From Deltaproteobacteria bacterium HGW-Deltaproteobacteria-8 (GTDB taxonomy: Bacteria; Desulfobacterota; Desulfovibrionia; Desulfovibrionales; Desulfovibrionaceae), in the NCBI GenBank assembly GCA_002840405.1, contig PHAR01000002.1:186001-250000 (forward strand): 64,000 nucleotides of DNA, given 5' to 3'. The stretch's first letter is position 1. The number at the start of each line of letters is the position of its first letter. Under the pieces are notes generated by a model. That model did no database searches and was not told the DNA's origin. It saw only the letters and a list, made by a program, of their open reading frames with translations. Shown here in pieces: positions 47,274-55,678 of the stretch. The position numbers and the translations under genes are program-made.

Positions 47274-49274
47274 ATGCTGCACAATTTTCGCCACTTGTTC
47301 TGTCTCTGCGTCCTACTCATCTCGCTCTGCCTCACCGGGCTTCTGCCCGGGGCCGCATGGGCGCAAGCCCGCACCGCGCTGGTCATCGGCAACGCCGCCT
47401 ACCGCTCCGCGCCCTTGAAGAACCCCGTCAACGACGCCTCGGACATGGCCGCCGCCCTGGGCAAACTCGGTTTTGACGTCATGTTCCTGAAAGACGCCAC
47501 CATGCAGCAGATGGAGGGCGCGGTGCGCGAATTCGGGCTCAAGCTGCGCAAGGGCGGTCTGGGGCTGTTCTACTTCGCCGGGCACGGGGTGCAGGTGGCT
47601 GGAGAGAACTACCTCGTCCCGGTGAACGCGGTGATCCAGTCCGAGGGCGACGTGAAGTACGGGTGCCTCAACGCCGGGCTGGTGCTGGCCAAGATGGAGG
47701 ACGCGGGCAACGGCCCCAACGTGGTCATCCTGGACGCCTGCCGCAACAACCCCTTTGCCCGGTCCTTCCGCAGCGCGGAGGCAGGCCTGGCGCGCATGGA
47801 CGCGCCCACGGGCTCCATCATCGCCTATGCCACGGCTCCCGGCAAGGTGGCGGCCGACGGTAACGGTAGAAATGGCCTGTACACTCAATACCTGCTGCGC
47901 AACATCACCAAGCCCGGCCTTTCGGTGACGGACCTGTTCATGAACGTGCGCGAGGCCGTGGTGCGCGAGTCAGGAAAGAAGCAGGTCCCGTGGGAGAACA
48001 CCTCGCTCATCGGCCGGTTCTCCTTTGCCGGGCAGGCGGCGGCGCCACAGCCTGTGCCGCAGCAGGCCGCAGCCGCCCCGGCCCCAGTGCTACAGCAGGC
48101 CGTGGCCCCCCCGGTGGCGAAGCCCTCGCCTGTGGCACAGCCTGTTCAGCCCGCCTTTCCGGTCCTCAGGACCCAAACAGCCCCCGCGCCGACCCCTGAC
48201 GAGGCCAAACTCATGCAGTTCATGCGCCTGGCCTGGAGCGCCAAGCATGATGATGAGCGCAACTCGGCGCGCAAGCTGGCAACGCCTCTGGCGGCCAAGG
48301 GCAGCATCTACGGCAAATATGCCTTGGGCTGGCTGAGCGAGGACGACAAGGTCAAACAGCAGGCCAACATCCAGGGGGCAAAGCAGGGCATTCCCCTGGC
48401 CATGGTGGAGCTTGCTGAGTATCTTGTGGAGAATCCTGTGTCGACGGCCGATGATGCCGAGGCCAGAGCCTGGCTGCAACAGGCTTTGGAGCTTGGGGAA
48501 CCCAAGGCCAAGGTCGCTCTTGGTTCACTGCTCATTCAGGGCAAGGGCGGTCCTCGGGATATGTTCGCCGGGGAACGGCTGCTGACTGAAGCCGCGCGTG
48601 AGCTTCCTGAATATAATCTGCTCGTTGGTGTGACTTATTCCAGCCTTGCCGACAAGGGCCTGCCCAAGGCCGAGGCCAAGAGCAAGTTTCTTGCCTATAC
48701 CCGACGCGGGGCGGACCTTGGGGATACGCACGCCATGATGCAGATGGGCTTTGAGCACGAGTTCGGAAAAACCGTGCCGAAGGACATGAAGGAGGCCGTC
48801 TGGTGGTTCACCAAGGCGGCTGAGAAGAATGACGTGTATGGCATGACCACGCTTGGCATGACTCTCCGGTATGGCAAGGATGGCGTTGAAAAGGATTCGA
48901 TCGCGGCGGCCCGATGGTTTCGCAGCGCTTCCGCGCGAGGGGATGAACCCGCATCGATCTATCTGGCGCAGATGACCATGTTGGGCGAAGGCGTTCCCAA
49001 GGACTTGCAGCGTGGCCTGGGCATGCTCAAGGGCCTGGCGGAGAAGGGCAGCGGTTACGCCCAGGTGGAATTGGGCAAGATGTACGAGCACGGCGAAGGG
49101 CTTACGAAGAATCAGCAGGAGGCGTACTATTGGTACGTCGTGGCGGATTCCATTGGTGACATCGGCGGGCGGGTGTACAGGGCCTCGCTGGCCAAGACGC
49201 TGCCCGCTGAGCAGCGCGCCGTCATTGAGGCCAAGGCCGCCATGTGGAAGCCCAAGAAGGCCGCCAAGTCGTAG
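47274..49274 (+). CDS. Secreted caspase-like (C14) protein with Sel1 repeats
   Basis: 666 aa. A signal peptide (about residues 1-30, ending AWAQA) precedes a caspase-fold domain (about 33-250) with ALVIGNAAYRSAPLKNPVNDA, the catalytic His in YFAGHGVQVAGENYLVP and Cys in VVILDACRNNPFA. A Pro/Ala/Gln-rich linker (about 252-305) follows, then Sel1-like repeats (about 320-640: YGKYALGWLSEDDKV, AMMQMGFEHEFGKTVPKDMKEAVWWF, AQVELGKMYEHGEGLTKN). Catalytic residues look intact. Codon use is less GC-biased in the Sel1 half (about 48.35-49.15 kb). The target is unknown. It is convergent with a rhomboid protease gene. Confidence 0.88.
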   Translation: MLHNFRHLFCLCVLLISLCLTGLLPGAAWAQARTALVIGNAAYRSAPLKNPVNDASDMAAALGKLGFDVMFLKDATMQQMEGAVREFGLKLRKGGLGLFYFAGHGVQVAGENYLVPVNAVIQSEGDVKYGCLNAGLVLAKMEDAGNGPNVVILDACRNNPFARSFRSAEAGLARMDAPTGSIIAYATAPGKVAADGNGRNGLYTQYLLRNITKPGLSVTDLFMNVREAVVRESGKKQVPWENTSLIGRFSFAGQAAAPQPVPQQAAAAPAPVLQQAVAPPVAKPSPVAQPVQPAFPVLRTQTAPAPTPDEAKLMQFMRLAWSAKHDDERNSARKLATPLAAKGSIYGKYALGWLSEDDKVKQQANIQGAKQGIPLAMVELAEYLVENPVSTADDAEARAWLQQALELGEPKAKVALGSLLIQGKGGPRDMFAGERLLTEAARELPEYNLLVGVTYSSLADKGLPKAEAKSKFLAYTRRGADLGDTHAMMQMGFEHEFGKTVPKDMKEAVWWFTKAAEKNDVYGMTTLGMTLRYGKDGVEKDSIAAARWFRSASARGDEPASIYLAQMTMLGEGVPKDLQRGLGMLKGLAEKGSGYAQVELGKMYEHGEGLTKNQQEAYYWYVVADSIGDIGGRVYRASLAKTLPAEQRAVIEAKAAMWKPKKAAKS

Positions 49275-49294
49275 CACCCCTTACTCGCAGTGTC

Positions 49295-50020
49295 TCACTC
49301 GAAGCGGAAGTCCGTGCGCGTGCCCTTGTACTCGCAGTAGTAGCAGCGCTCCGGCTTCATGAACAGGCGCACCAGCACCATGCCCGCCACAAAGCCGCCC
49401 ACATGCGCCCACCAGGCGATGCCCTGGACCGGCGCGCCCAGCTGCTCGAACAGCCCGGCGAAAATTTGCGAGAGGAACCAGAAGCCCAGGAACAGCCAGG
49501 CGGGCAGCCGCACGATGTAGGGAATGATGATGATCGGGATGAAGGTCAGCACCTTTCCGCGCGGGTACAGCAGCACGTAGGCGCCCATGACCCCGGCCAC
49601 GGCCCCGGAGGCGCCGATGATGGGCGCGGTGGCCGTGGTGTTGAAGAACAGGTGCAGGGCCAGGGCCGACAGCCCGCAGAGCAGGTAGAAGCCCAAAAAC
49701 CGCAGCGGCCCCATAACGTCTTCGATGTTGTCGGCGAAGATCCACAGCATCCACATGTTCATGATCACATGCCACCAGCCGCTGTGCAGGAACATGTAGC
49801 TGAAGAAGGGCAGCACGCCTGTGGCTGGAAAGCCGACCACGGCCGCCCAGTCTGGGAAGAGGTAGCGCGCGGGCACCACCCCGAAGAGATAGTAGAAGTG
49901 CTCCTGGACCGCGGGGTGCAGGCTGCTGAGCAGGAATTGTATGACCACATTGGCCAGGATGATCAGGATGACGGCATAGGGCGTGTGCACGCGCGGGATG
50001 TCGTCCTTGAGCGGGATCAC
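49295..50020 (-). CDS. Rhomboid-family intramembrane serine protease
   Basis: 241 aa with about six transmembrane helices. The catalytic serine is in IIGASGAVAGVMGAYV and the histidine in WAHVGGFVAGMVL; the upstream FLHSGWWHVIMNMWMLW carries the conserved HxxxN segment. A cytosolic tail ends CYYCEYKGTRTDF with a CxxC pair. GTG 50020 overlaps the stop of the RluA-CoaE gene (GTGA), so translation is likely coupled. Substrates are unknown. Confidence 0.92.
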   Translation of the reverse strand: MIPLKDDIPRVHTPYAVILIILANVVIQFLLSSLHPAVQEHFYYLFGVVPARYLFPDWAAVVGFPATGVLPFFSYMFLHSGWWHVIMNMWMLWIFADNIEDVMGPLRFLGFYLLCGLSALALHLFFNTTATAPIIGASGAVAGVMGAYVLLYPRGKVLTFIPIIIIPYIVRLPAWLFLGFWFLSQIFAGLFEQLGAPVQGIAWWAHVGGFVAGMVLVRLFMKPERCYYCEYKGTRTDFRFE

Positions 50021-51807
50021 GCCTCGTCCTCCTCCCCGTCCAGCCCGCTGTCCTGCGTATCGTCATCGGGCAGGACCACGGTCTCGCCAGCCACGGCGTC
50101 GAGCAACGCGGCCAGGCGCGACCGGAAGCGCTCCGAGCGCACCTGCCGGAGTCCGGCCAGGGCGTCCAGCAGCTCCCTGGCGCGCAGGTCCAGGCCGTCA
50201 AGGTCGCCGTTGTTGTCCACGACGAGGTCGCAGGCGGCCAGCTTGCGCTCCCCCGGCCACTGCCAGGAGTCCAGGGTCGCCAGCACCTCCGGGGCCAGGC
50301 CCCGGCTCTCGCGCAGGTCGCCCTGACGCTTGTCCTCCGGGCAGCGCACACCCACCAGCACATCGGCCAGGGACTCGGCCTGAGAACTTTTTTGGGGGGG
50401 CGCGTCGGAGCGCCAGCCAGCCTCCAGGAACAGCGGCACTTCGGCCACGGCCAGCGGCTCGTCCGCATGGGCTGCCCAGAACTGCAACAGGGCGTGCTCC
50501 ACCAGCGGGTGGATGATGTCCTCCAACTCGCGGCGCAGGCCCGGCTTGTCCAGCAACAGGGCCAGCAGGCGCTTGCGGTCAACGCCGCCGTTCTCGTCCA
50601 GCATCTCGCGGCCGAAGCTGCGGGCGATGAGCGAGGCGCCGTCGCCGCCAGGAGCGTAAAGCTGGGCCACGCTGGCATCGGCGCTGAAGGTGGCCGGGGT
50701 GCCGGGCTGGCGGGCCAGGGCGCGCAGCAGGGCGGACTTGCCGCAGCCGGGCAGGCCGGTGAGCACCACGCGTTGGCAGTCGGCCTCCAGGGCGCCGAGC
50801 AGGGCGAAGAAGTCTTCAGGCGGGTCGCGGCGCAGGTCCAGCACCTCTCCGGTCTGTGGATGCCTGAAGGCCAGCCGGAAGGCGTGGAGCATCTGCCGGG
50901 GAGCGAGTCCTGCCAGGGGGCCGCCCTGGGCCAGCCAGAGGGCGTGTTGGGCCGGGCCGTAGACCGGGTCGCCCACGAGCGGGTGGCCGATGTGCGCCAG
51001 GTGCACGCGGATCTGGTGCGTGCGGCCCGTGTGCAGGCGCACGGCCATGAGGCTGGCGCGGCCCAGGCGGTCGGTCCACAGCCTGCGCCAGCTGGTGCGC
51101 GCCTCGCGCCCGCCTTTGGCCAGCACGGCCATCTTGGTGCGGATGGACGGGTGGCGGCCCATGGGCAGGTCGATCCGGCCCGTGTTGGCGTCGCCCGCTT
51201 CCTGGTCGATGAGCTCGGACTTGGGGCGGCCGTGCACGATGGCCAGGTAGGTCTTGCTCACGCTGCGCGCGGCAAAGGCCCGCGAGAGCGCCAGGCGCGC
51301 GCCCTCGTTCAGGGCCACAATGATGAGCCCCGAGGTGTCCTTGTCCAGCCGGTGCACGATGCCCGGCCGTTCGCCCTCCATGCCCGAGGCCTCGGGCAGA
51401 AGCTCCGGGAAATGGTGCAGCAGGCGGTTGACCAGGGTGCCGTCGGGCTGGCCGGGCGCGGGGTGCGTGGTCAGCCCGGCCTGTTTGTCGAGAACCACGA
51501 GGATCTTGTCGCGGTGGACCACGGTCAGCGGGCCGTCCTCGGCTTCGGGCGAGTCCTTGAGCGAAAAGGGCGGGGGCAGCAGGGCCAGCTTTTCGTCGCC
51601 CTCCAGGCGCTGGCCGGGCTTGCGGCAGGCCTTGCCGCCGATCTTGGCGAAGCCGCCCACTATCCAGTCCTTGATGCGTTCGCGGGAGATGCCAGAGCCG
51701 GCCAGTTCGCGCGCCCAGAACTGGTCCAGGCGCGTTCCGGCGTCGGCCGGGGTGACGCTGCGTTCAAGGCAGAGTATCTCAGGGGTGTCGTTGTTGGTAT
51801 TGGGCAT
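50017..51807 (-). CDS. coaE: RluA-family pseudouridine synthase fused to dephospho-CoA kinase
   Basis: 596 aa in two enzymes. Residues about 15-90 are an S4 RNA-binding domain (TRLDQFWARELAGSGISRERIKDWI), about 95-350 the RluD-like pseudouridine synthase with VLDKQAGLTTHPA, catalytic GIVHRLDKDTSGLIIVA and LHTGRTHQIRVHLA. Residues about 370-570 are CoaE, the last step of CoA synthesis, with P-loop VVLTGLPGCGKSALL, ELEDIIHPLVEHALL and AEVPLFLEAGW. Both active sites look intact. ATG 51807 has no Shine-Dalgarno but a promoter ending 10 nt upstream. The tail is acidic (DDDTQDSGLDGEEDEA). Confidence 0.92.
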   Translation of the reverse strand: MPNTNNDTPEILCLERSVTPADAGTRLDQFWARELAGSGISRERIKDWIVGGFAKIGGKACRKPGQRLEGDEKLALLPPPFSLKDSPEAEDGPLTVVHRDKILVVLDKQAGLTTHPAPGQPDGTLVNRLLHHFPELLPEASGMEGERPGIVHRLDKDTSGLIIVALNEGARLALSRAFAARSVSKTYLAIVHGRPKSELIDQEAGDANTGRIDLPMGRHPSIRTKMAVLAKGGREARTSWRRLWTDRLGRASLMAVRLHTGRTHQIRVHLAHIGHPLVGDPVYGPAQHALWLAQGGPLAGLAPRQMLHAFRLAFRHPQTGEVLDLRRDPPEDFFALLGALEADCQRVVLTGLPGCGKSALLRALARQPGTPATFSADASVAQLYAPGGDGASLIARSFGREMLDENGGVDRKRLLALLLDKPGLRRELEDIIHPLVEHALLQFWAAHADEPLAVAEVPLFLEAGWRSDAPPQKSSQAESLADVLVGVRCPEDKRQGDLRESRGLAPEVLATLDSWQWPGERKLAACDLVVDNNGDLDGLDLRARELLDALAGLRQVRSERFRSRLAALLDAVAGETVVLPDDDTQDSGLDGEEDEA

Positions 51808-51816
51808 GATGCGCAG

Positions 51817-51845
51817 AGTATACCTTGACCGGGGCAAAAGCACAA
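51817..51845 (-). promoter_or_regulatory. Promoter of the RluA-CoaE gene, possibly giving a leaderless mRNA
   Basis: Minus-strand TTGTGC (51845-51840), 17-nt spacer, TATACT (51822-51817). Transcription would start about 7 nt further, around 51810, only about 3 nt before the ATG at 51807, and there is no Shine-Dalgarno. Confidence 0.5.
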
Positions 51846-51892
51846 ACAGCCCCGGCTTGACCCCTGGGGGCGCTCCACGTACAAGTTCGCGC

Positions 51893-52669
51893 ATGGCACC
51901 ACGCACCATCGGACTCATCCTGACCTACAACGGCGAGCGCCTGCTGGCGCGCTGTCTGGAGAGCCTGGCCTTCTGCGATGAGGTCATCGTTGTGGACTCG
52001 CTCAGCCAGGACGCCACCTGCGACATTGCCCAGGCCGCCGGAGCCACGGTGTTGAAACGTCGCTGGGAGGGGCCGGGTCCGCAGTTCCGCTACGCTCTGG
52101 AGCATATCCGGGCCATGGAGCCCAAGGCCGACTGGGTGGTCAGCCTGGACCAGGACGAGTACCTGACCGACGAGCTGGCCGCGAACATCCGCGCCGCCGT
52201 GCTGGCGGAAGATGATCTCGCTGGCTACTGGATGCCGCGTTCGTCCTTTTATTTCGACCGCTTCATGCGCCATAGCGGCTGGTACCCGGACCGTCTGCTG
52301 CGCCTGTTCCGGCCCGCGCGCATGGAGGTCCAGGTCAGCGGCGCCCACTACAGCTTCCACCCGAAGGGCGACACCGGCAGGCTTGTCGGCGACATCATCC
52401 ACTACCCGTACCGCAATTTCCGCGAGCACCTGGACAAGATCAATTCCTACGCCCAGCAGGGTGCGGACGACCTCAAGGCCAAGGGCCGCCCCGGCGGCGT
52501 GCTGGCCGGGGTTGTCCACGGCCTGGCACGCTTCGCCAAGCTGTACCTGCTCAAGCTCGGCGTTCTCGACGGCCGCGCCGGGTTCATCAACGCCGTGCAT
52601 GGCGCGTTCTATGCCTTCCTCAAGTATGTGCGCGCCTGCGAGGGCGGGGACTGGGGGCAAAAGCCTTGA
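51893..52669 (+). CDS. Family 2 glycosyltransferase (WaaE/KdtX-like)
   Basis: 258 aa, GT-A fold. It begins APRTIGLILTYNGERLLARC, then CDEVIVVDSLSQDATCDIA, the DXD-type WVVSLDQDEYLTDEL, and RHSGWYPDRLLRLFRPAR, as in LPS inner-core heptoside glucosyltransferases. A hydrophobic C-terminal stretch may anchor it peripherally. ATG 51893 is chosen to give this intact N-terminus; longer frames overlap the divergent gene. Its stop overlaps the TTG of mnmA, so both are coupled. Confidence 0.85.
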   Translation: MAPRTIGLILTYNGERLLARCLESLAFCDEVIVVDSLSQDATCDIAQAAGATVLKRRWEGPGPQFRYALEHIRAMEPKADWVVSLDQDEYLTDELAANIRAAVLAEDDLAGYWMPRSSFYFDRFMRHSGWYPDRLLRLFRPARMEVQVSGAHYSFHPKGDTGRLVGDIIHYPYRNFREHLDKINSYAQQGADDLKAKGRPGGVLAGVVHGLARFAKLYLLKLGVLDGRAGFINAVHGAFYAFLKYVRACEGGDWGQKP

Positions 52670-53709
52670 GCCTCGCCGTTGCCGTGAGCGGCGGCGGCGA
52701 CAGCCTGGCCGCGCTGCTGGCCCTGCGCGATGCCGCTTGCGAAGGCGGCCACGATGTCCTGGCCCTGCATGGGCTCTTTCTTCCCGGTACTGACGAGGCC
52801 GCGACTCAGGGATTGGCTGCCACCTGCGCCCGCCTGGGCGTGCCCCTGCACCTGGTTGACCTGCGCGCGGAGTTCGAGCGCCTGGTGGCCGCGCCCTTTG
52901 CGGCCGAGTATCTCTCTGGGCGCACGCCCAATCCCTGCGCCCGCTGCAACGCGTACCTCAAGTTCGGGCTGCTCCTAGACCGCGCCCTGGACCTGGGCGC
53001 CACCGCGCTGGCCACCGGGCATTTCGTCGCCAGCGGCCCGCACCCGGACTATGGCTGGGCGCTCTCGCGCGGGGCGGATCCGGTGAAGGACCAGAGCTAT
53101 TTCCTGTCCCTGGTCCCGCGCGAGCGACTGCAGCGCGCGCTGTTCCCGCTGGCACTGCGGCTCAAGGCTGAGATCCGGACCGAGCTGGCCGGGCGGAGCC
53201 TGACGCCGCCTCTGCCCGAGGAGAGCCAGGAGATCTGCTTCGTGCCCGGCGACGACTACCGGGCCTTTCTGTCCGACCGCTGCGTCGAATTGCCAGGAGG
53301 CGGACCAGCCGTGCTTCCGGACGGCACCGTTGTCGGTTCGCACCAGGGACTGTGGCGCAGCACCATCGGCCAGCGCCGGGGCCTGGGCATCGCCTGGCGG
53401 GAGCCGCTGTACGTGCTGGACAAGGACGCCCACAACAACGTGTTGGTGGTGGCTCCGCAGGCGGCGCTTTTGGTGGACGTTTTCTCGGCGGGTGAGGTGA
53501 ATCTGCTGGTGGATCCGCAGCTCTGGCCGGAAGAGGTGCTGGTCCAGACGCGCTACCGCGAGGCGGCCAAGCCCGCGCGGGTGGAGCTCTCCGGAGCTTC
53601 GCTCCGTGTGCGCTACCATGAGCCGCAGCTTCGTCCCGCGCCGGGGCAGGTGGCCGCGCTGTACGGCTCCGGCGGGGTGGTGCTGGCAGGGGCGGTGGTC
53701 GCGGGTTAG
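52666..53709 (+). CDS. mnmA: tRNA-specific 2-thiouridylase MnmA
   Basis: Makes s2U34 in tRNA Lys, Glu and Gln. 347 aa. The PP-loop reads VAVSGGGDSLAALLAL (the second position after GG is Gly instead of the usual Val). The catalytic cysteines are in TPNPCARCNAYLKF and SQEICFVPGDDYRAF; ATGHFVASG and GQRRGLGIAW are also typical. The start is TTG 52666, overlapping the glycosyltransferase stop in a TTGA. The stop overlaps the convergent TPR gene by 4 nt. Confidence 0.92.
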   Translation: MSLAVAVSGGGDSLAALLALRDAACEGGHDVLALHGLFLPGTDEAATQGLAATCARLGVPLHLVDLRAEFERLVAAPFAAEYLSGRTPNPCARCNAYLKFGLLLDRALDLGATALATGHFVASGPHPDYGWALSRGADPVKDQSYFLSLVPRERLQRALFPLALRLKAEIRTELAGRSLTPPLPEESQEICFVPGDDYRAFLSDRCVELPGGGPAVLPDGTVVGSHQGLWRSTIGQRRGLGIAWREPLYVLDKDAHNNVLVVAPQAALLVDVFSAGEVNLLVDPQLWPEEVLVQTRYREAAKPARVELSGASLRVRYHEPQLRPAPGQVAALYGSGGVVLAGAVVAG

Positions 53710-54227
53710 AACGGGCTTGAGCTCATGTCCTCGTGTATGCCGCGCTCCAGCTCGAGCTGTTCGCGCTTGCCCTTTTCCAGCTCGTCCAGGATGTCGCGGA
53801 TGACCTCCTCGGACGGCTCCTCCGGGTGCTTGCGCAGGCGCACGGCTTCCTCCTGCACGAACTTCTGGTGGTAGAATTTTCCGGGCCAGCGGAAGGTGGC
53901 CAGCCCGTCCAGTCCGGACTCGCGCTCGCCCTTGCCAATGCGCGACAGGCCCAGGTACAACAGGCTTATTGGTTCGCCGGGGGAGAGCGCCTGGACCTTC
54001 TCCAAGCTCGTCTCGGCCAGGGCGTATTTCTTGAGGTCGAAGTAGGCCATGCCCATGCGGCGGTGCAGCATCCAGTCGTCCGGCTCCCTGGTCAGGGCCT
54101 CTTTGTAGCGCTCGATGGCCTGCAACCGGTCCGCGTCGGAGAAGATGAACCCGCTGCTCATGCCAAGGGAGCAGCCTGACAAGAGCAGCATCGTGAGGGC
54201 GCAGAGCGCAAGGGCGAAGGCGCGCAT
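53706..54227 (-). CDS. TPR-containing predicted lipoprotein
   Basis: 173 aa. A signal peptide with lipobox LLLSGC (about residue 19) precedes about two TPR units (ERYKEALTREPDDWMLHRRMGMAYFDLKKYALAE region, and ISLLYLGLSRIGKGERES). The C-terminal third is charged and helical. It is probably attached to the outer membrane or inner-membrane periplasmic face. No specific function can be assigned. Monocistronic between mnmA (convergent) and mtaB (divergent). Confidence 0.75.
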   Translation of the reverse strand: MRAFALALCALTMLLLSGCSLGMSSGFIFSDADRLQAIERYKEALTREPDDWMLHRRMGMAYFDLKKYALAETSLEKVQALSPGEPISLLYLGLSRIGKGERESGLDGLATFRWPGKFYHQKFVQEEAVRLRKHPEEPSEEVIRDILDELEKGKREQLELERGIHEDMSSSPF

Positions 54228-54268
54228 GGGGGGCTCCTTGGATCGGGTTTGTTCGTCCTTGGAGGATT

Positions 54269-55678
54269 ATGACGCGGACGCCGGAAATACTCCACGAAAA
54301 GATTGGGGCCATGCGAAAATTTTACATCGCTACACTGGGTTGCAAGATCAACCAGTACGAATCCGAAGCGCTGACAGAGTCCTGGCGTGCCCTTGGCCTG
54401 GTCGAGGCGGCAGCGCCCGAGGACGCCCAGGTGCTCCTGGTGAATTCCTGCGCCGTCACCAGCCGCGCCGTGAGCGACCTGCGCGCCCAGCTGCGCCGCC
54501 TGCGCAAGGCCAGCCCCGGCGCGCGCATCGTGGTCACGGGCTGCGCTGCCCAGGTCCTGGGCGAAGAGCTCGCCGCCATGCCCGAGGTGGATGAGGTGGT
54601 GCCCCAGGACCGCAAGGCCGACCTCCTGACCGGCCCCTTCGGCCGACCCTTCGGGTCTTCCACGGGTGTTGCGCCTTCGTCTGATGCTTCGGCACACTCT
54701 TTTCCACCCTTTGAGATCAGCGCGTTCAACCGCGCCCGGGCCGTGGTCAAGGTCCAGGACGGCTGCTCGCATGGCTGCACCTACTGCATCGTGCCGCTGA
54801 CCCGTGGGCCGAGCGTCAGCCGGGAGCCTGGCCAGGTGCTTTCCGAGATGCGCCGCCTGCTGGACGCCGGGTACCGCGAGCTGGTCCTGTCCGGGGTGAA
54901 CCTGCGCCAGTACGGGCGCGACCTGCCGGAATCCGCCAGGCATGGGAAGCCGCTAGATTTCTGGGACCTGCTGGCGCGGGTCGAGGCTGAGCTCGCGCCG
55001 GAGTGGGCGGGCCGGGCGCGCCTGCGCCTGAGTTCCGTGGAGCCCGGCCAGCTCGACGCCAAGGCGCTGGACGTGCTGGGCGCCTCCAAGCTGGTGGCTC
55101 CGCACCTGCACCTGTCCCTGCAAAGCGGCGACCCGGAGGTTCTGCGGCGCATGGGGCGCGGGCACTACCGGCCGGAGCAGGTGCTGGAGTTCCTGAAAGG
55201 GCTCCGGCAGGCCTGGCCGCGCCTGGGCCTGGGCGCGGATCTGCTCACCGGATTTCCCGGCGAGACCGAGGCCCAGTTTGAGACCACCTATGCCTATTGC
55301 CGTGAGCTGCCCCTGACCTACGCCCACGTGTTCCCCTATTCGCCCCGGCCCGGCACCCCTGCGGCCGATTGGCCCGACACCCTGCCCAAGGCCGAGCGCA
55401 CGGCCCGGGCGGCCCGGCTGCGCACCCTGGCCGAGTCCCGCAAGCGCGGGTTTCTCAAGACCCTCAGGGCGCTGCCGGAGTTGACGGTGCTCGTGGAGAG
55501 GGCCAAGAACCTGGGCAATGGCGTCTGCGAGTTCTATGCGCCGTGCCTGGTGCACGGCCCGGGCTTGAAGCCCGGCAGCCTCGTGCGCATGCGGCCCGAG
55601 GGCGTGCAGAACGGCAGGATTGTCGGTGTGGCCTCCGGCGTGGCCCTTGACGTCGCGCTCTGCGGGGCAGGCGCATGA
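54269..55678 (+). CDS. mtaB: tRNA t6A37 C2-methylthiotransferase MtaB
   Basis: Radical-SAM enzyme converting t6A37 to ms2t6A37. The N-terminal methylthiotransferase domain (TLGCKINQYESEAL, VNSCAVTSRAVSDLR, VVTGCAAQVLGEE) holds the second 4Fe-4S cluster. The radical-SAM CX3CX2C is in DGCSHGCTYCIVPLTRG. The C-terminal TRAM-like end is present. ATG 54269 has GGAGG but only 3 nt spacing; ATG 54311, giving MRKFYIATLGCK, is a plausible alternative. A Ser/Pro-rich insert (GSSTGVAPSSDASAHSFPPF) sits before the radical-SAM motif. TsaE in the window acts on the same nucleotide. Confidence 0.92.
   Translation: MTRTPEILHEKIGAMRKFYIATLGCKINQYESEALTESWRALGLVEAAAPEDAQVLLVNSCAVTSRAVSDLRAQLRRLRKASPGARIVVTGCAAQVLGEELAAMPEVDEVVPQDRKADLLTGPFGRPFGSSTGVAPSSDASAHSFPPFEISAFNRARAVVKVQDGCSHGCTYCIVPLTRGPSVSREPGQVLSEMRRLLDAGYRELVLSGVNLRQYGRDLPESARHGKPLDFWDLLARVEAELAPEWAGRARLRLSSVEPGQLDAKALDVLGASKLVAPHLHLSLQSGDPEVLRRMGRGHYRPEQVLEFLKGLRQAWPRLGLGADLLTGFPGETEAQFETTYAYCRELPLTYAHVFPYSPRPGTPAADWPDTLPKAERTARAARLRTLAESRKRGFLKTLRALPELTVLVERAKNLGNGVCEFYAPCLVHGPGLKPGSLVRMRPEGVQNGRIVGVASGVALDVALCGAGA

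Noticed and set aside
50017-50678. A long second minus-strand reading frame covering the rhomboid and CoaE regions (49281-50678)
   Set aside because: It is rich in Arg, Pro, Ala and Trp with no domain pattern and overlaps two well-supported genes in other frames.
52666-52730. MnmA inactivation because the PP-loop has GGGDS in place of GGVDS
   Set aside because: The PP-loop consensus is SGGxDS, and both catalytic cysteines are present, so the protein is probably active.
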